Assembly (NCBI RefSeq): GCF_000829435.1
Contig: NZ_JXRP01000009.1
Span: 310,001-374,000, forward strand
Length of the DNA: 64,000 nt
Origin: Jeotgalibacillus soli
Lineage (GTDB): Bacteria > Bacillota > Bacilli > Bacillales > Jeotgalibacillaceae
Direction: 5' to 3'
In this document: positions 8,381 to 16,737 of the stretch, in pieces
Numbering within the stretch: position 1 is the stretch's first letter
Layout: the number at the start of each line of letters is the position of its first letter
Program-made: the position numbers and the translations under genes
The notes under the pieces: generated by a model
Databases searched by the model: none
Told to the model about the DNA's origin: nothing
The model's input: the letters and a program-made list of their open reading frames with translations, nothing else

Positions 8381-9406
8381 ATGAGTAAAATAAAAATCGG
8401 AATTATTGGTTGCGGAAGCATTACAAAGCACCGTCATTTCCCGGAATATGCAGCAAATGAAAATGTAGAGATCGTAGCAGTATGTGATCTTGATAAAAAA
8501 AGAGCAAGCCGTTTTGCAGATAAAGCTGGAGCGACCGTTTACATTTCTTATGAAGAATTGCTACAAGACCCGGCTGTTGAAGCGGTTAGTGTAAACCTGC
8601 CAAATGCTTTGCATGCTCCGGTATCCATTGCAGCGCTTAAGGCTGGTAAGCATGTATTATGTGAAAAGCCAATGGCGACATCAATCCAAGAGACTGAAGA
8701 GATGATTCAAGCAGCAAAGGATTCGGGTAAAAACCTGATGATTGGTCATAATCAACGTTTTGTTACCTCTCATCAAATGGCAAGAGAATATATCAAATCC
8801 GGTAAGTTGGGAAAAATTTATAGCTTCCGTACAGCGTTTGGTCATGGAGGACCAGAAGGCTGGAGTGCAGATGGACGAGATAGCTGGTTTTTTGATAAGG
8901 AACGTGCATTCATTGGTGCAATGGGAGATCTAGGTGTTCACAAGAGTGACTTGATCCGTTTTATTTTTGATCAGGATGTCATTGAGGTCGGAGGGTTTGT
9001 TGACACGCTTGCCAAGGAAAACACGGATGTAGATGATAATGCAGTTTGTGTGGTAAAGCTTGCTGACGGGGCGATTGGTACGCTTACGGCCAGCTGGTCC
9101 TATAAAAAATTCGAGGATAACTCTACCATTATTTATGGTGAAAAAGGCGTCCTTCGTCTCGAGGATGATGAGGATTATTCATTCATTTTCTATCCGATTG
9201 ATGGAAAGCCTGAGAAAGTTGATGCAGGTAAAATCCAATCAAATGATGAGGGTGGCCAAACTAACTCTGGCGTAATCGATGAATTTATCGATAGCATTCT
9301 TTCGAAAAGACAGCCGGCTGTTACAGGTGAAGAAGGCAAGAAAGCGCTTGAGATTGTAATTGCCGCTTTAGAATCAAGTGAGACGAAGAAAATAATTTCT
9401 ATCTAA
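8381..9406 (+). CDS. Gfo/Idh/MocA family NAD(P)-dependent sugar dehydrogenase
   Basis: A 341-residue protein with an N-terminal Rossmann fold (IGIIGCGSITKHRH), the EKPMA motif carrying the conserved catalytic-region lysine near residue 93, and a C-terminal substrate domain with GDLGVHKSDLIRF, whose His/Asp are typical of inositol- and glucose-type dehydrogenases. ATG at 8381 has GGAGAG upstream; an in-frame ATG at 8321 lacks a ribosome site. It heads an operon with two TIM-barrel isomerase-like genes and a LacI regulator. I infer oxidation of a sugar or glycoside, possibly at C3; the substrate cannot be read from sequence. Confidence 0.85.
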   Translation: MSKIKIGIIGCGSITKHRHFPEYAANENVEIVAVCDLDKKRASRFADKAGATVYISYEELLQDPAVEAVSVNLPNALHAPVSIAALKAGKHVLCEKPMATSIQETEEMIQAAKDSGKNLMIGHNQRFVTSHQMAREYIKSGKLGKIYSFRTAFGHGGPEGWSADGRDSWFFDKERAFIGAMGDLGVHKSDLIRFIFDQDVIEVGGFVDTLAKENTDVDDNAVCVVKLADGAIGTLTASWSYKKFEDNSTIIYGEKGVLRLEDDEDYSFIFYPIDGKPEKVDAGKIQSNDEGGQTNSGVIDEFIDSILSKRQPAVTGEEGKKALEIVIAALESSETKKIISI

Positions 9407-9421
9407 TAGGAGGATGTCTGC

Positions 9422-10174
9422 ATGAGGATGGTAGGCTTACAGCTCTATTCTATAAGAGAAGATATAGAAAAGGACTTCGCAGGAACGTTAAAGGCAGTTG
9501 CTGAATATGGTTACGACGGAGTCCAGCTTGCTGGAGACTATGGGAAAGAAGCATCCGAATGGAAAACAGCTTTAAACGGGCTTGGCTTGAAGCCTGCTGG
9601 GATGCATGTACCTTTAGAAGTTTTGGAAAATGAGGCGCTTTTGAACGAAACGATTCAATTTAGTAAAGAAATTGAAAACACGAAGCTCATTATTCCCTAT
9701 CTTCCAGAGGAATGGAGAACTGAAGAGAAATACAAAGAGGTTGCAGAAATGCTTAATGTGACTGGTCGCCGTGTTCAGGAGCAAGGGTTGACCTTTGGCT
9801 ACCATCATCATGACTTTGAGTTTTTACAAGTAAATGAGACAACCGGATGGGATATTTTGGAGCAGAAAACAGTGCCGGACGTGGTTCATTTCGAAATTGA
9901 TGTGTACTGGACTGAATATTCAGGCGTTCAAACGAATGAATTACTTAAGCGCCTGAACAAGCGGGTGCTTTCATTGCATATTAAGGATATGGTACAAGAA
10001 AACGGTGAGAAGAAAAGTACTTCTGTTGGTAAAGGGACACTAAAACTTAAAGAAATTATTCTTCAAACTCATACGGATTGGCTGATCGTAGAGCAGGAGC
10101 ATTTTAATGGAACGCCGCTTAATGAAGTCAGTACGAGTGCTGCAGTCATAAAAAACTGGTTAGGAGAAGCGTAA
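9422..10174 (+). CDS. Sugar phosphate isomerase/epimerase (AP endonuclease 2-like TIM barrel)
   Basis: A 250-residue TIM barrel of the xylose-isomerase-like group (IolE/IolI/YcjR relatives). It begins MVGLQLYSIREDIEKD, contains the metal-site motif YHHHDFEF near residue 125, an acidic ligand segment FEIDVYWTEYSG, and the C-terminal VEQEHF. TAGGAGG lies about 7 nt before ATG, 15 bp after the dehydrogenase stop, so the two are co-transcribed. A metal-dependent isomerase, epimerase, dehydratase or lyase acting on an oxidised sugar is inferred. Confidence 0.8.
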   Translation: MRMVGLQLYSIREDIEKDFAGTLKAVAEYGYDGVQLAGDYGKEASEWKTALNGLGLKPAGMHVPLEVLENEALLNETIQFSKEIENTKLIIPYLPEEWRTEEKYKEVAEMLNVTGRRVQEQGLTFGYHHHDFEFLQVNETTGWDILEQKTVPDVVHFEIDVYWTEYSGVQTNELLKRLNKRVLSLHIKDMVQENGEKKSTSVGKGTLKLKEIILQTHTDWLIVEQEHFNGTPLNEVSTSAAVIKNWLGEA

Positions 10175-10218
10175 CAAGTAAAGAAAAGAGCCATTACTTA
10201 TACAAAAATATTCAATAA

Positions 10219-10399
10219 GGCTATGTTAAAGATCATTGTTGATTTTTGCACGATGTTGATTGGAGATGAAGGCGTAAGACTTTTGTGGAAAAAGCGAGTC
10301 AAAGGAAGACCCCGCAGGCGTATAGCGCCGAGGAGCGTCGGACCGCCCACGGAAAGCGAGCGCCTGAAGCGGAAATCAACAGGCAAGTTTAACAGAGCC
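10219..10399. mobile_element. MITE-like element, copy 1 (best preserved)
   Basis: A 181-bp non-coding element inserted between two genes of one operon. The left end GGCTATGTTAAAG and, inverted, the right end GGCTCTGTTAAAC form imperfect terminal repeats of about 27 bp that both run on into TGTTGATTT. The 8 bases immediately outside both ends are identical (TTCAATAA at 10211-10218 and 10400-10407), as expected for a target-site duplication. Related copies lie near 25500, 27750, 28000, 29600 and 49200. No transposase is encoded. Ends beginning GGCTCT plus 8-bp duplications recall ISL3-family elements, which is an inference. Confidence 0.8.
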
Positions 10400-10444
10400 T
10401 TCAATAAAAAAGAAAAATTAAAAAATGAAAGGCGGGCGTTCATA

Positions 10445-11413
10445 ATGAAACTAGGAATTTTTACTGTTCTTTTTTCTCAAATGGAATTGGAAGAGATGCT
10501 GAAGCATGTAAAGGAAGCTGGAGTAGGAGCGGTTGAGATTGGCACAGGAGGGTATCCGGGTGATGCCCATTGCAATATCGATGAGCTGCTGGATCAGCCA
10601 AAACGTCAAAAGGAATATTTGGCACTTATTGAAAAGTATGAATTAACGATTAGTGCATTTAGCTGTCACGGAAATCCGATTTCACCTGATAAGACGTTTG
10701 CAGCAAAATGCGACGAGGATTTGCGCAAAACGATTCGTTTAGCGGCACAGATGGGGGTTCCTGTGGTCAATACCTTCTCTGGTGTTCCTGGTGACAGTGA
10801 GAACAGTCAATATCCGAACTGGCCAGTAGCTCCGTGGCCAGGTGAATATGGCGACTTGCTAGAATGGCAATGGAAAGAAAAGCTGATTCCTTATTGGCAG
10901 GACATTGCGAATGTAGCAAAAGAACATAACGTGAAAATAGGTCTTGAATTACACGGGGGCTTTCTTGTTCACACCCCGTATACATTGCTGAAATTAAGAG
11001 AAGCTACAAACGAATATATTGGTGCTAACTTAGATCCAAGTCATCTCTGGTGGCAAGGGATTGATCCAGTGGGTGCCATAAAAATCCTTGGTAAAGAAAA
11101 TGCGCTGCACCATTTCCATGCAAAGGATACGTATTTGGATCAGGACAATATTAACATGTACGGGCTGACGGATATGCAATCTTACAGTAAAATTCAATCT
11201 AGAGCTTGGAATTTCCGTTCGGTCGGCTGCGGTCATAGTATGGAAGAGTGGACGAATATTATTAGTGCACTAAAAACGTACGGCTATGATTATGTTGTCA
11301 GCATTGAACATGAAGATCCGCTTATGTCCATTAACGAAGGCTTTGCAACCGCAGTAAGCAATCTTGATCGCATCATTATTAAGGATGCATCGACAGATAT
11401 GTGGTGGGTGTAA
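10445..11413 (+). CDS. Sugar phosphate isomerase/epimerase (TIM barrel), second paralogue
   Basis: A 322-residue TIM barrel of the same superfamily as the preceding enzyme but larger. It has GAVEIGTGGYPGDAHCN near the N-terminus, FSCHGNPISP, GLELHGGFLVHT as a metal-binding strand, NLDPSHLWWQGIDP, HFHAKD and SIEHEDP at the C-terminus. This set resembles myo-inosose dehydratase-like and YcjR-like proteins. ATG at 10445 follows AAAGGCGG. The frame is open upstream through the MITE to 10223, which could mislead start prediction. With its neighbour it probably completes a two-step conversion of the keto-sugar. Confidence 0.85.
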   Translation: MKLGIFTVLFSQMELEEMLKHVKEAGVGAVEIGTGGYPGDAHCNIDELLDQPKRQKEYLALIEKYELTISAFSCHGNPISPDKTFAAKCDEDLRKTIRLAAQMGVPVVNTFSGVPGDSENSQYPNWPVAPWPGEYGDLLEWQWKEKLIPYWQDIANVAKEHNVKIGLELHGGFLVHTPYTLLKLREATNEYIGANLDPSHLWWQGIDPVGAIKILGKENALHHFHAKDTYLDQDNINMYGLTDMQSYSKIQSRAWNFRSVGCGHSMEEWTNIISALKTYGYDYVVSIEHEDPLMSINEGFATAVSNLDRIIIKDASTDMWWV

Positions 11414-11445
11414 TCCAAAACTGATTGAAATGAAAGAGGAATACT

Positions 11446-12432
11446 ATGACAACAATTAAGGATGTAGCCAAACGAGCAGGGGTAGCAGTTTCCACAGCGT
11501 CCTTAGCATTGAATCAGAGTGAACGAGTTTCACCATCTACAGCAGAAAAAGTAATGAAGGCTGCTCAAGAGCTTCAATATCGAAAGAATGGCTGGGCAAG
11601 AGACTTGAAAATGCAAAAGACGCAAATGATCGGTTTAATCCTGCACGATCTTTCCGGCCCCTTTTATGCCTCCATCATTAAAGGAATTGAGCAGACCCTG
11701 CTTTCCTACGGCTACGGCTTAATTGCCTGCAGCACACTTGGAGAAACACTTGGAACGGCGGAACGTTTTTTGCATGAAAGACGAGTAGATGGTGTCATTA
11801 TATTCTCTTCGGATATAAAAGACCAAACATTAATTGACGTAAGCAGAGAGGACTTTCCAGTTGTTGTAATGGATCGTGTGCTCTCTCATCCATATCTTTA
11901 TTCTGTCACGGCTCATAATCACCAGGGGGGCTACCAGGCAGCTGAGTATTTTATAAAACGAGGCCATAAAGCAATTGGCTACATTTCTGGTCCTGCGAAT
12001 AATCTTGACAGTCAGCTTCGTCTGAAAGGATTTAGTCAATGTTTAGCGGATTATCATTTTGCTGATGTTCCAACAAAATGGCATATTAGGGGGGATTATT
12101 CGCAGCAAGGAGGTTATCAGGCTGCCAGGCTATTGATTGAACAAGGAAATCTGCCGACAGGCTTGTTTGTTTCCAATGACGAGATGGCATTCGGTGCACT
12201 TAAGGCTTTCGCAGAAGCGGGCGTTCGAGTGCCTGAAGACCTTAGCGTGATTGGATTTGATGATGTGGAGCTCTCCCAATATGTTCGTCCATCCTTAACA
12301 ACCATTAAGCAGCCGAAATTTGAAATGGGCTCATTGGCGGCACATAAAGTGATTCAGCATCTTCAAGGAGACGCCCCAAAAGAACACTCTGTACTTCCAA
12401 CAGAATTGATCGAGCGTGAATCATCCGTTTAG
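11446..12432 (+). CDS. LacI family transcriptional regulator
   Basis: A 328-residue repressor. The N-terminal helix-turn-helix (TIKDVAKRAGVAVSTASLALN) and hinge helix precede a periplasmic-binding-protein-like effector domain (from about residue 60, GLILHDLSGPFYASIIKGIE) ending in VIGFDDVELSQYVRPSLTT. AGAGGAA lies 7 nt before the ATG, 32 bp after the isomerase gene, so it is the last gene of the operon. It presumably binds the palindrome at 8271-8294 and responds to a sugar made or used by the pathway. Confidence 0.88.
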   Translation: MTTIKDVAKRAGVAVSTASLALNQSERVSPSTAEKVMKAAQELQYRKNGWARDLKMQKTQMIGLILHDLSGPFYASIIKGIEQTLLSYGYGLIACSTLGETLGTAERFLHERRVDGVIIFSSDIKDQTLIDVSREDFPVVVMDRVLSHPYLYSVTAHNHQGGYQAAEYFIKRGHKAIGYISGPANNLDSQLRLKGFSQCLADYHFADVPTKWHIRGDYSQQGGYQAARLLIEQGNLPTGLFVSNDEMAFGALKAFAEAGVRVPEDLSVIGFDDVELSQYVRPSLTTIKQPKFEMGSLAAHKVIQHLQGDAPKEHSVLPTELIERESSV

Positions 12433-12666
12433 ATGTAGCGCTTGATCTGGATCGGATCGTTATTTCATTATTTAAACATGGATTTGTTTGAGTATCTTTC
12501 CTGTTGCGATTGCAGAACAGATAGGTTAAACTAACGTTTGTTTAACCAAATGGTTCTTGCTAATGATCGTATTTGGGTAGATTTTAATGACTTGTTATCT
12601 ATGCGTAAAGTAATTATCTTCCGGAGCTGTATAATGAAAATGGTATAGAAAAATAGCGATTAATGG

Positions 12667-12702
12667 GACGTCTTAACGAATATAGTTAAGGCGTCTTTTG
12701 TT
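12667..12702 (+). terminator. Intrinsic terminator upstream of dpp operon
   Basis: An 11-bp stem (GACGTCTTAAC opposite GTTAAGGCGTC) with a 7-nt loop is followed by TTTTGTTT. It lies 235 bp after the LacI gene, so it either ends that operon or a short untranslated transcript. Confidence 0.8.
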
Positions 12703-12722
12703 TATCAACAAGTAGAATTTTT

Positions 12723-12736
12723 GGTAAACGCTTTCA
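12723..12736. promoter_or_regulatory. cre-like site (CcpA) upstream of dppA
   Basis: GGTAAACGCTTTCA matches the cre consensus TGWNANCGNTNWCA at 13 of 14 positions (first base differs). It lies about 35 bp upstream of the -35 box of the dpp promoter. Binding is not demonstrated. Confidence 0.4.
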
Positions 12737-12770
12737 ATTAATTCCCATAAAAAAACATATCTACCTTCAA

Positions 12771-12799
12771 TTGATGAATTATGAAAACTTTGATACAAT
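12771..12799 (+). promoter_or_regulatory. Sigma-A type promoter of dpp-ykf operon
   Basis: TTGATG (12771-12776) and TACAAT (12794-12799) are separated by 17 bp, about 85 bp before the dppA start. Confidence 0.65.
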
Positions 12800-12883
12800 A
12801 GTAAGAAAATTAAGATACTTCCTAATAATTTGTTATTTTAAAATAATTAGGTTGATTTATTGGAAGAAATGGGGATTAGATGG

Positions 12884-13708
12884 ATGAAAGTTTATATTTC
12901 AGTGGACATGGAAGGGATTACCGGTTTGCCAGACTATACATATGTCAGTTCGAACGAAAAAAATTATGAACGAGGGCGCCGAATCATGACGCAAGAGGCC
13001 AATTTTGTTATCCAAGCTGCGTTTGATCATGGTGCCCGGGAAGTGCTTGTCAACGACTCACACTCAAAAATGAATAATCTGCTGATTGAGGAAATACACC
13101 CGGATGCTGCACTCATTACGGGAGACGTTAAGCCGTTTTCGATGGTTCAGGGGCTGGACGAATCAATGGATGCAGTCATTCTGGTAGGCTACCATGCCAG
13201 GGCTGGTCAAAAAGGGGTAATGGCTCACTCTATGACGTGGGGCGCTAGAAATATGTACATAAATGATGTGCCGATTGGTGAGCTTGGATTTAACGCATAT
13301 GTAGCAGGCTTTTACGGAGTGCCTGTTGTCCTTGTTGCAGGAGATGATTGTGTTGGAGAAGAAGCAAAGGCATTGATTCCAGGTATTCATACAGCTGTTG
13401 TAAAAGAAACGATTTCCAGATCAGCAGTTAAAAGTTTAACACCGAAAAAGGCTGGAGTGTTATTGAGAGAAAGAACGCTGGATGCTTTAAAAGATGTGTC
13501 GAACATTAAACCTCTAATACCGCCTGAACGTCCAACGTTAAAAATTGAATTTACGAACTATGGGGAAGCGGAGTGGGCAAATTTAATGCCGGGTACCAGA
13601 ATCGAACCTGGAACCTGTATCGTGACGTATGAAGCGAAAGATATATTGGAAGCGTACAAAAGCATGCTGGTAATGACTGAGCTTGCGATGCGTACGAGCT
13701 TCTGTTAG
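12884..13708 (+). CDS. dppA: D-aminopeptidase DppA (M55)
   Basis: A 274-residue zinc-dependent D-aminopeptidase of family M55. Nearly the whole sequence follows B. subtilis DppA, including SVDMEGI (metal ligands Asp8/Glu10 region), VNDSHSKMNN, VGYHARAG, HSMTWG, GDDCVGEEAK and the C-terminal ELAMRTSFC. It releases D-amino acids such as D-Ala from D-Ala-D-Ala-type peptides in the cytoplasm. ATG at 12884 is preceded by GGGGA; an in-frame start at 12860 lies over that site. First gene of a nine-gene peptide-recycling operon. Confidence 0.95.
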   Translation: MKVYISVDMEGITGLPDYTYVSSNEKNYERGRRIMTQEANFVIQAAFDHGAREVLVNDSHSKMNNLLIEEIHPDAALITGDVKPFSMVQGLDESMDAVILVGYHARAGQKGVMAHSMTWGARNMYINDVPIGELGFNAYVAGFYGVPVVLVAGDDCVGEEAKALIPGIHTAVVKETISRSAVKSLTPKKAGVLLRERTLDALKDVSNIKPLIPPERPTLKIEFTNYGEAEWANLMPGTRIEPGTCIVTYEAKDILEAYKSMLVMTELAMRTSFC

Positions 13709-13719
13709 GGGGGAGCCGC

Positions 13720-14652
13720 GTGGCGAAATACATAATTAAGCGATTTTTTATGATGGTCATAACGGTTTTGGTTATTGCTACTTTAACCTTCTTCTTGATG
13801 CATGCCATTCCAGGATCTCCATTTAATGAGGAGCGCGGAACAAACGAAGCGGTTCAGGCAAACCTTGAAGCTTTTTATGGGCTGGACGAGCCGTTATATG
13901 TGCAGTACGGAATGTATTTAAAGAGAATTGCCACATTCGATTTTGGTCCGTCTATTAAAAACCCAACCCAATCGGTTAACGATCTGCTCTCAAGAGGGTT
14001 TCCAATTTCATTTGAACTAGGCATGATCACGATTATTGTCGCCCTTGTGTCAGGAATTATTTTAGGTGTAGTGGCGGCGCTAAGGCATAACGGAATCATT
14101 GATTACGTCGCAATGACAGTCGCGGTGCTCGGGATTTCCATTCCGAACTTTGTACTGGCTACGCTAATTATTCAAAAATTCGCGGTCGACTGGCAGCTGC
14201 TTCCTGCTGCAACGTGGTCCAGTCCTGCTCATATGGTGCTGCCGACACTGGCATTAGCGACAGGACCCATGGCAATCATTGCACGCCTTACACGTTCAAG
14301 CATGCTTGAAGTATTAACACAGGATTACATAAAAATGGCAAAAGCAAAAGGGCTGTCTCCCTTAAAAATTGTATTTAAGCATGCACTAAGGAATGCTCTA
14401 ATGCCCGTTGTTACCATTTTGGGAACGTTGCTTGCAGGGATTTTAACAGGAACCTTTGTTATTGAAAAAATCTTTGCGATTCCTGGAATGGGTAAGTACT
14501 TTGTAGAAAGCATCAATAATCGAGATTATCCAGTCATCATGGGGACGACTGTATTTTATAGCACGATTCTTGTGTTTATGCTATTTCTTGTGGATATTGC
14601 CTACAGTCTGCTCGATCCTCGAATCAAGCTGGCAGCGAAAGGAGGGGAATAG
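13720..14652 (+). CDS. dppB: Dipeptide/murein peptide ABC transporter permease DppB
   Basis: A 310-residue membrane permease of the DppB/OppB group with six predicted membrane segments. It starts MAKYIIKRFFMMVITVLV, the typical first helix, and carries the ATPase-contact loop HALRNALMPVVTILG followed by IFAIPGMGKYFVESINNRDYP. The start is GTG at 13720, preceded by GGGGGGAG and 11 bp after dppA. It pairs with DppC to form the channel for di- and tripeptides. Confidence 0.93.
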   Translation: MAKYIIKRFFMMVITVLVIATLTFFLMHAIPGSPFNEERGTNEAVQANLEAFYGLDEPLYVQYGMYLKRIATFDFGPSIKNPTQSVNDLLSRGFPISFELGMITIIVALVSGIILGVVAALRHNGIIDYVAMTVAVLGISIPNFVLATLIIQKFAVDWQLLPAATWSSPAHMVLPTLALATGPMAIIARLTRSSMLEVLTQDYIKMAKAKGLSPLKIVFKHALRNALMPVVTILGTLLAGILTGTFVIEKIFAIPGMGKYFVESINNRDYPVIMGTTVFYSTILVFMLFLVDIAYSLLDPRIKLAAKGGE

Positions 14653-14654
14653 CG

Positions 14655-15608
14655 TTGAAGCAGCCAAAAACGGAGAATCAATCTTCATCTCAACAAATTC
14701 CAGATGAATGGTTTAAACCGATAAAAAAAGATCGTGAAAAAGCTGAGAATGTCGTTCGCCCTTCTTTATCCTATTGGCATGATGCCTGGCGCAGACTGGT
14801 AAGAAACAAGCTAGCAATGTCCGGCCTTATCTTTCTTATTTTTTTGAGCTTAATGGCCATATTTGGTCCAGTATTTTCTCCTCATTCGGCGTCAGATATT
14901 AATTTGCCAAATCAGAATCAGCCGCCAAGTACTACACATTTCTTTGGAACGGACGAGCTTGGAAGAGATGTATTTACCAGAACCTGGTACGGTGCGAGGA
15001 TTTCTTTATTTGTCGGTCTTGCTGCCGCATTAATCGATTTCTTTATCGGAGTCATTTATGGAGGGGTTGCAGGCTATAAAGGAAGAAGAACGGATTCAAT
15101 CATGATGCGAATTATTGAGATTTTATACGGTTTACCGTATTTGCTTGTGGTTATTTTACTCTTGGTCGTTATGGGGCCAAGTTTAACAACCATTATTATC
15201 GCTTTAACTGTAACAGGATGGATTGGGATGGCAAGGATTGTCAGGGGGCAGGTTTTGCAAATTAAAAACTATGAATTTATTGTCGCCTCACAGTCATTCG
15301 GCGCGAAAACGTCTCGAATCATTCGTAAAAATCTTTTGCCGAATACGATGGGTCCGATTATTGTTCAAATGACATTAACGGTACCAACAGCCATTTTTGC
15401 TGAAGCGTTTTTAAGCTTTTTAGGACTTGGGATTCAAGCTCCGCATGCCAGCTGGGGGGTCATGGCTAATGATGCATTGTCCACGATCCTGTCGGGTCAT
15501 TGGTGGCGATTATTCTTCCCGGCGTTTTTCATTTCATTTACTATGTTTGCCTTTAACGTACTAGGAGATGGTCTGCAGGACGCTCTTGATCCTAGGCTTC
15601 GGAAATGA
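14655..15608 (+). CDS. dppC: Dipeptide ABC transporter permease DppC
   Basis: A 317-residue permease of the DppC/OppC group. A hydrophilic N-terminal stretch of about 50 residues leads into the OppC N-terminal helix (RNKLAMSGLIFLIFLSLMAIF), followed by FFGTDELGRDVFTRTWYGARIS, the signature of the family, and the EAA-type loop QSFGAKTSRIIRKNLLPN. It starts with TTG at 14655, just 3 bp after dppB, with AGGGGAA upstream, indicating translational coupling. Confidence 0.92.
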   Translation: MKQPKTENQSSSQQIPDEWFKPIKKDREKAENVVRPSLSYWHDAWRRLVRNKLAMSGLIFLIFLSLMAIFGPVFSPHSASDINLPNQNQPPSTTHFFGTDELGRDVFTRTWYGARISLFVGLAAALIDFFIGVIYGGVAGYKGRRTDSIMMRIIEILYGLPYLLVVILLLVVMGPSLTTIIIALTVTGWIGMARIVRGQVLQIKNYEFIVASQSFGAKTSRIIRKNLLPNTMGPIIVQMTLTVPTAIFAEAFLSFLGLGIQAPHASWGVMANDALSTILSGHWWRLFFPAFFISFTMFAFNVLGDGLQDALDPRLRK

Positions 15609-15621
15609 TGGGGGATAAAAA

Positions 15622-16662
15622 ATGATTAAAATAAATTACGAGAATACGAGAGAGCTTCAAAAGAATAAAGAAAAAATGGTACTAGAAGTAAGAGATCTTC
15701 ACGTGACATTTAAAACTTACGGGGGAACAGTACAGGCGGTTAGGGGAGTTAGCTTTGATGTGTATCAAGGGGAAACGCTGGCGATTGTTGGTGAATCCGG
15801 CTGTGGGAAAAGTGTCACCTCAAGTGCAATTATGGGACTAATCCCAACACCGCCAGGAGAGATTACGAAGGGGCAAGTGATTTTTAAAGGAAAGGAGCTA
15901 ACTAGACTTTCAAAAAAAGAGCTGAGAAAAATCCGGGGTTCTGATATATCAATGATCTTTCAGGATCCGATGACAGCCCTGAATCCGACCTTAACTGTTG
16001 AAGAACAGCTGACTGAGGGCATAAAACAGCATAAATCGATTTCCTCGGCTGAAGCGAAGAAAAAAGCAATTGAGATGATGAAGCTTGTAGGGATCCCGAA
16101 TCCTACGGAACGCATGAAGCAATATCCCCACCAGTTTAGCGGTGGGATGAGGCAGCGGATTGTCATTGCTATTGCTCTTATGTGTGAACCAGAACTGCTT
16201 ATTGCTGACGAACCGACTACTGCACTCGATGTAACCATCCAGGCGCAAATTCTTGAGCTGTTTGAAGAAATTCAAGAAAAAACAGGAGTGGCCATTATCT
16301 TGATTACACATGATCTGGGTGTTGTTGCCAAAATTGCGGATCGAATTGCGGTAATGTATGCAGGGAAAATTATTGAATCAGGGACGAAAAGAGAAATTTT
16401 CTATAAGCCAAATCATCCTTACACACAGGGACTGCTGCACTCGGTTCCAAGGCTGGATTTAAAAGGGAAAGCGCTTGAACCAATTGAGGGAACACCGCCT
16501 GATCTATTTGCTCCGCCGGCTGGCTGTCCATTTACGGCTCGTTGTCCACATGCGATGGAAGTATGTGAAAAGGTCATGCCGAGATCCGAATCATTATCAA
16601 GCACACATTCAGTGGATTGCTGGCTTCTGGATGAACGTGCTGAAGGAATGCGCTTGGCTTAA
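15622..16662 (+). CDS. dppD: Dipeptide ABC transporter ATP-binding protein DppD
   Basis: A 346-residue ABC ATPase. Walker A is GESGCGKS (residues 57-64), the signature is FSGGMRQR, Walker B is LLIADEPT, and the H-loop is ITHDLG. The C-terminal oligopeptide-transporter extension contains the Cys-rich GCPFTARCPHAMEVC motif, typical of DppD/OppD and possibly an iron-sulfur site. GGGGGA precedes the ATG. As in B. subtilis, the second ATPase gene (ykfD) lies at the far end of the operon. Confidence 0.92.
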   Translation: MIKINYENTRELQKNKEKMVLEVRDLHVTFKTYGGTVQAVRGVSFDVYQGETLAIVGESGCGKSVTSSAIMGLIPTPPGEITKGQVIFKGKELTRLSKKELRKIRGSDISMIFQDPMTALNPTLTVEEQLTEGIKQHKSISSAEAKKKAIEMMKLVGIPNPTERMKQYPHQFSGGMRQRIVIAIALMCEPELLIADEPTTALDVTIQAQILELFEEIQEKTGVAIILITHDLGVVAKIADRIAVMYAGKIIESGTKREIFYKPNHPYTQGLLHSVPRLDLKGKALEPIEGTPPDLFAPPAGCPFTARCPHAMEVCEKVMPRSESLSSTHSVDCWLLDERAEGMRLA

Positions 16663-16737
16663 AGAGGACGGTTCGTTATGGACAGGCTTTAAGCCAAGCA
16701 TGCAATATAAAATACATAGAAACAGGGGGAGATTTGC

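Larger units (their letters stand above)
12433..12883. other. Intergenic region between lacI-type gene and dppA
   Basis: No gene is seen. It holds a terminator (12667-12702), a cre-like site (12723-12736) and a promoter (12771-12799), listed separately. The first 230 bases show no convincing coding potential. Confidence 0.6.

Noticed and set aside
10223-10444. N-terminal extension of the second isomerase-like protein
   Set aside because: It is encoded by the MITE-like insertion, lacks homology, and a ribosome site plus family alignment support the start at 10445.
12716-12730. Possible CodY box upstream of dppA
   Set aside because: Only about 10 of 15 positions match AATTTTCWGAAAATT, which is too weak in AT-rich DNA.
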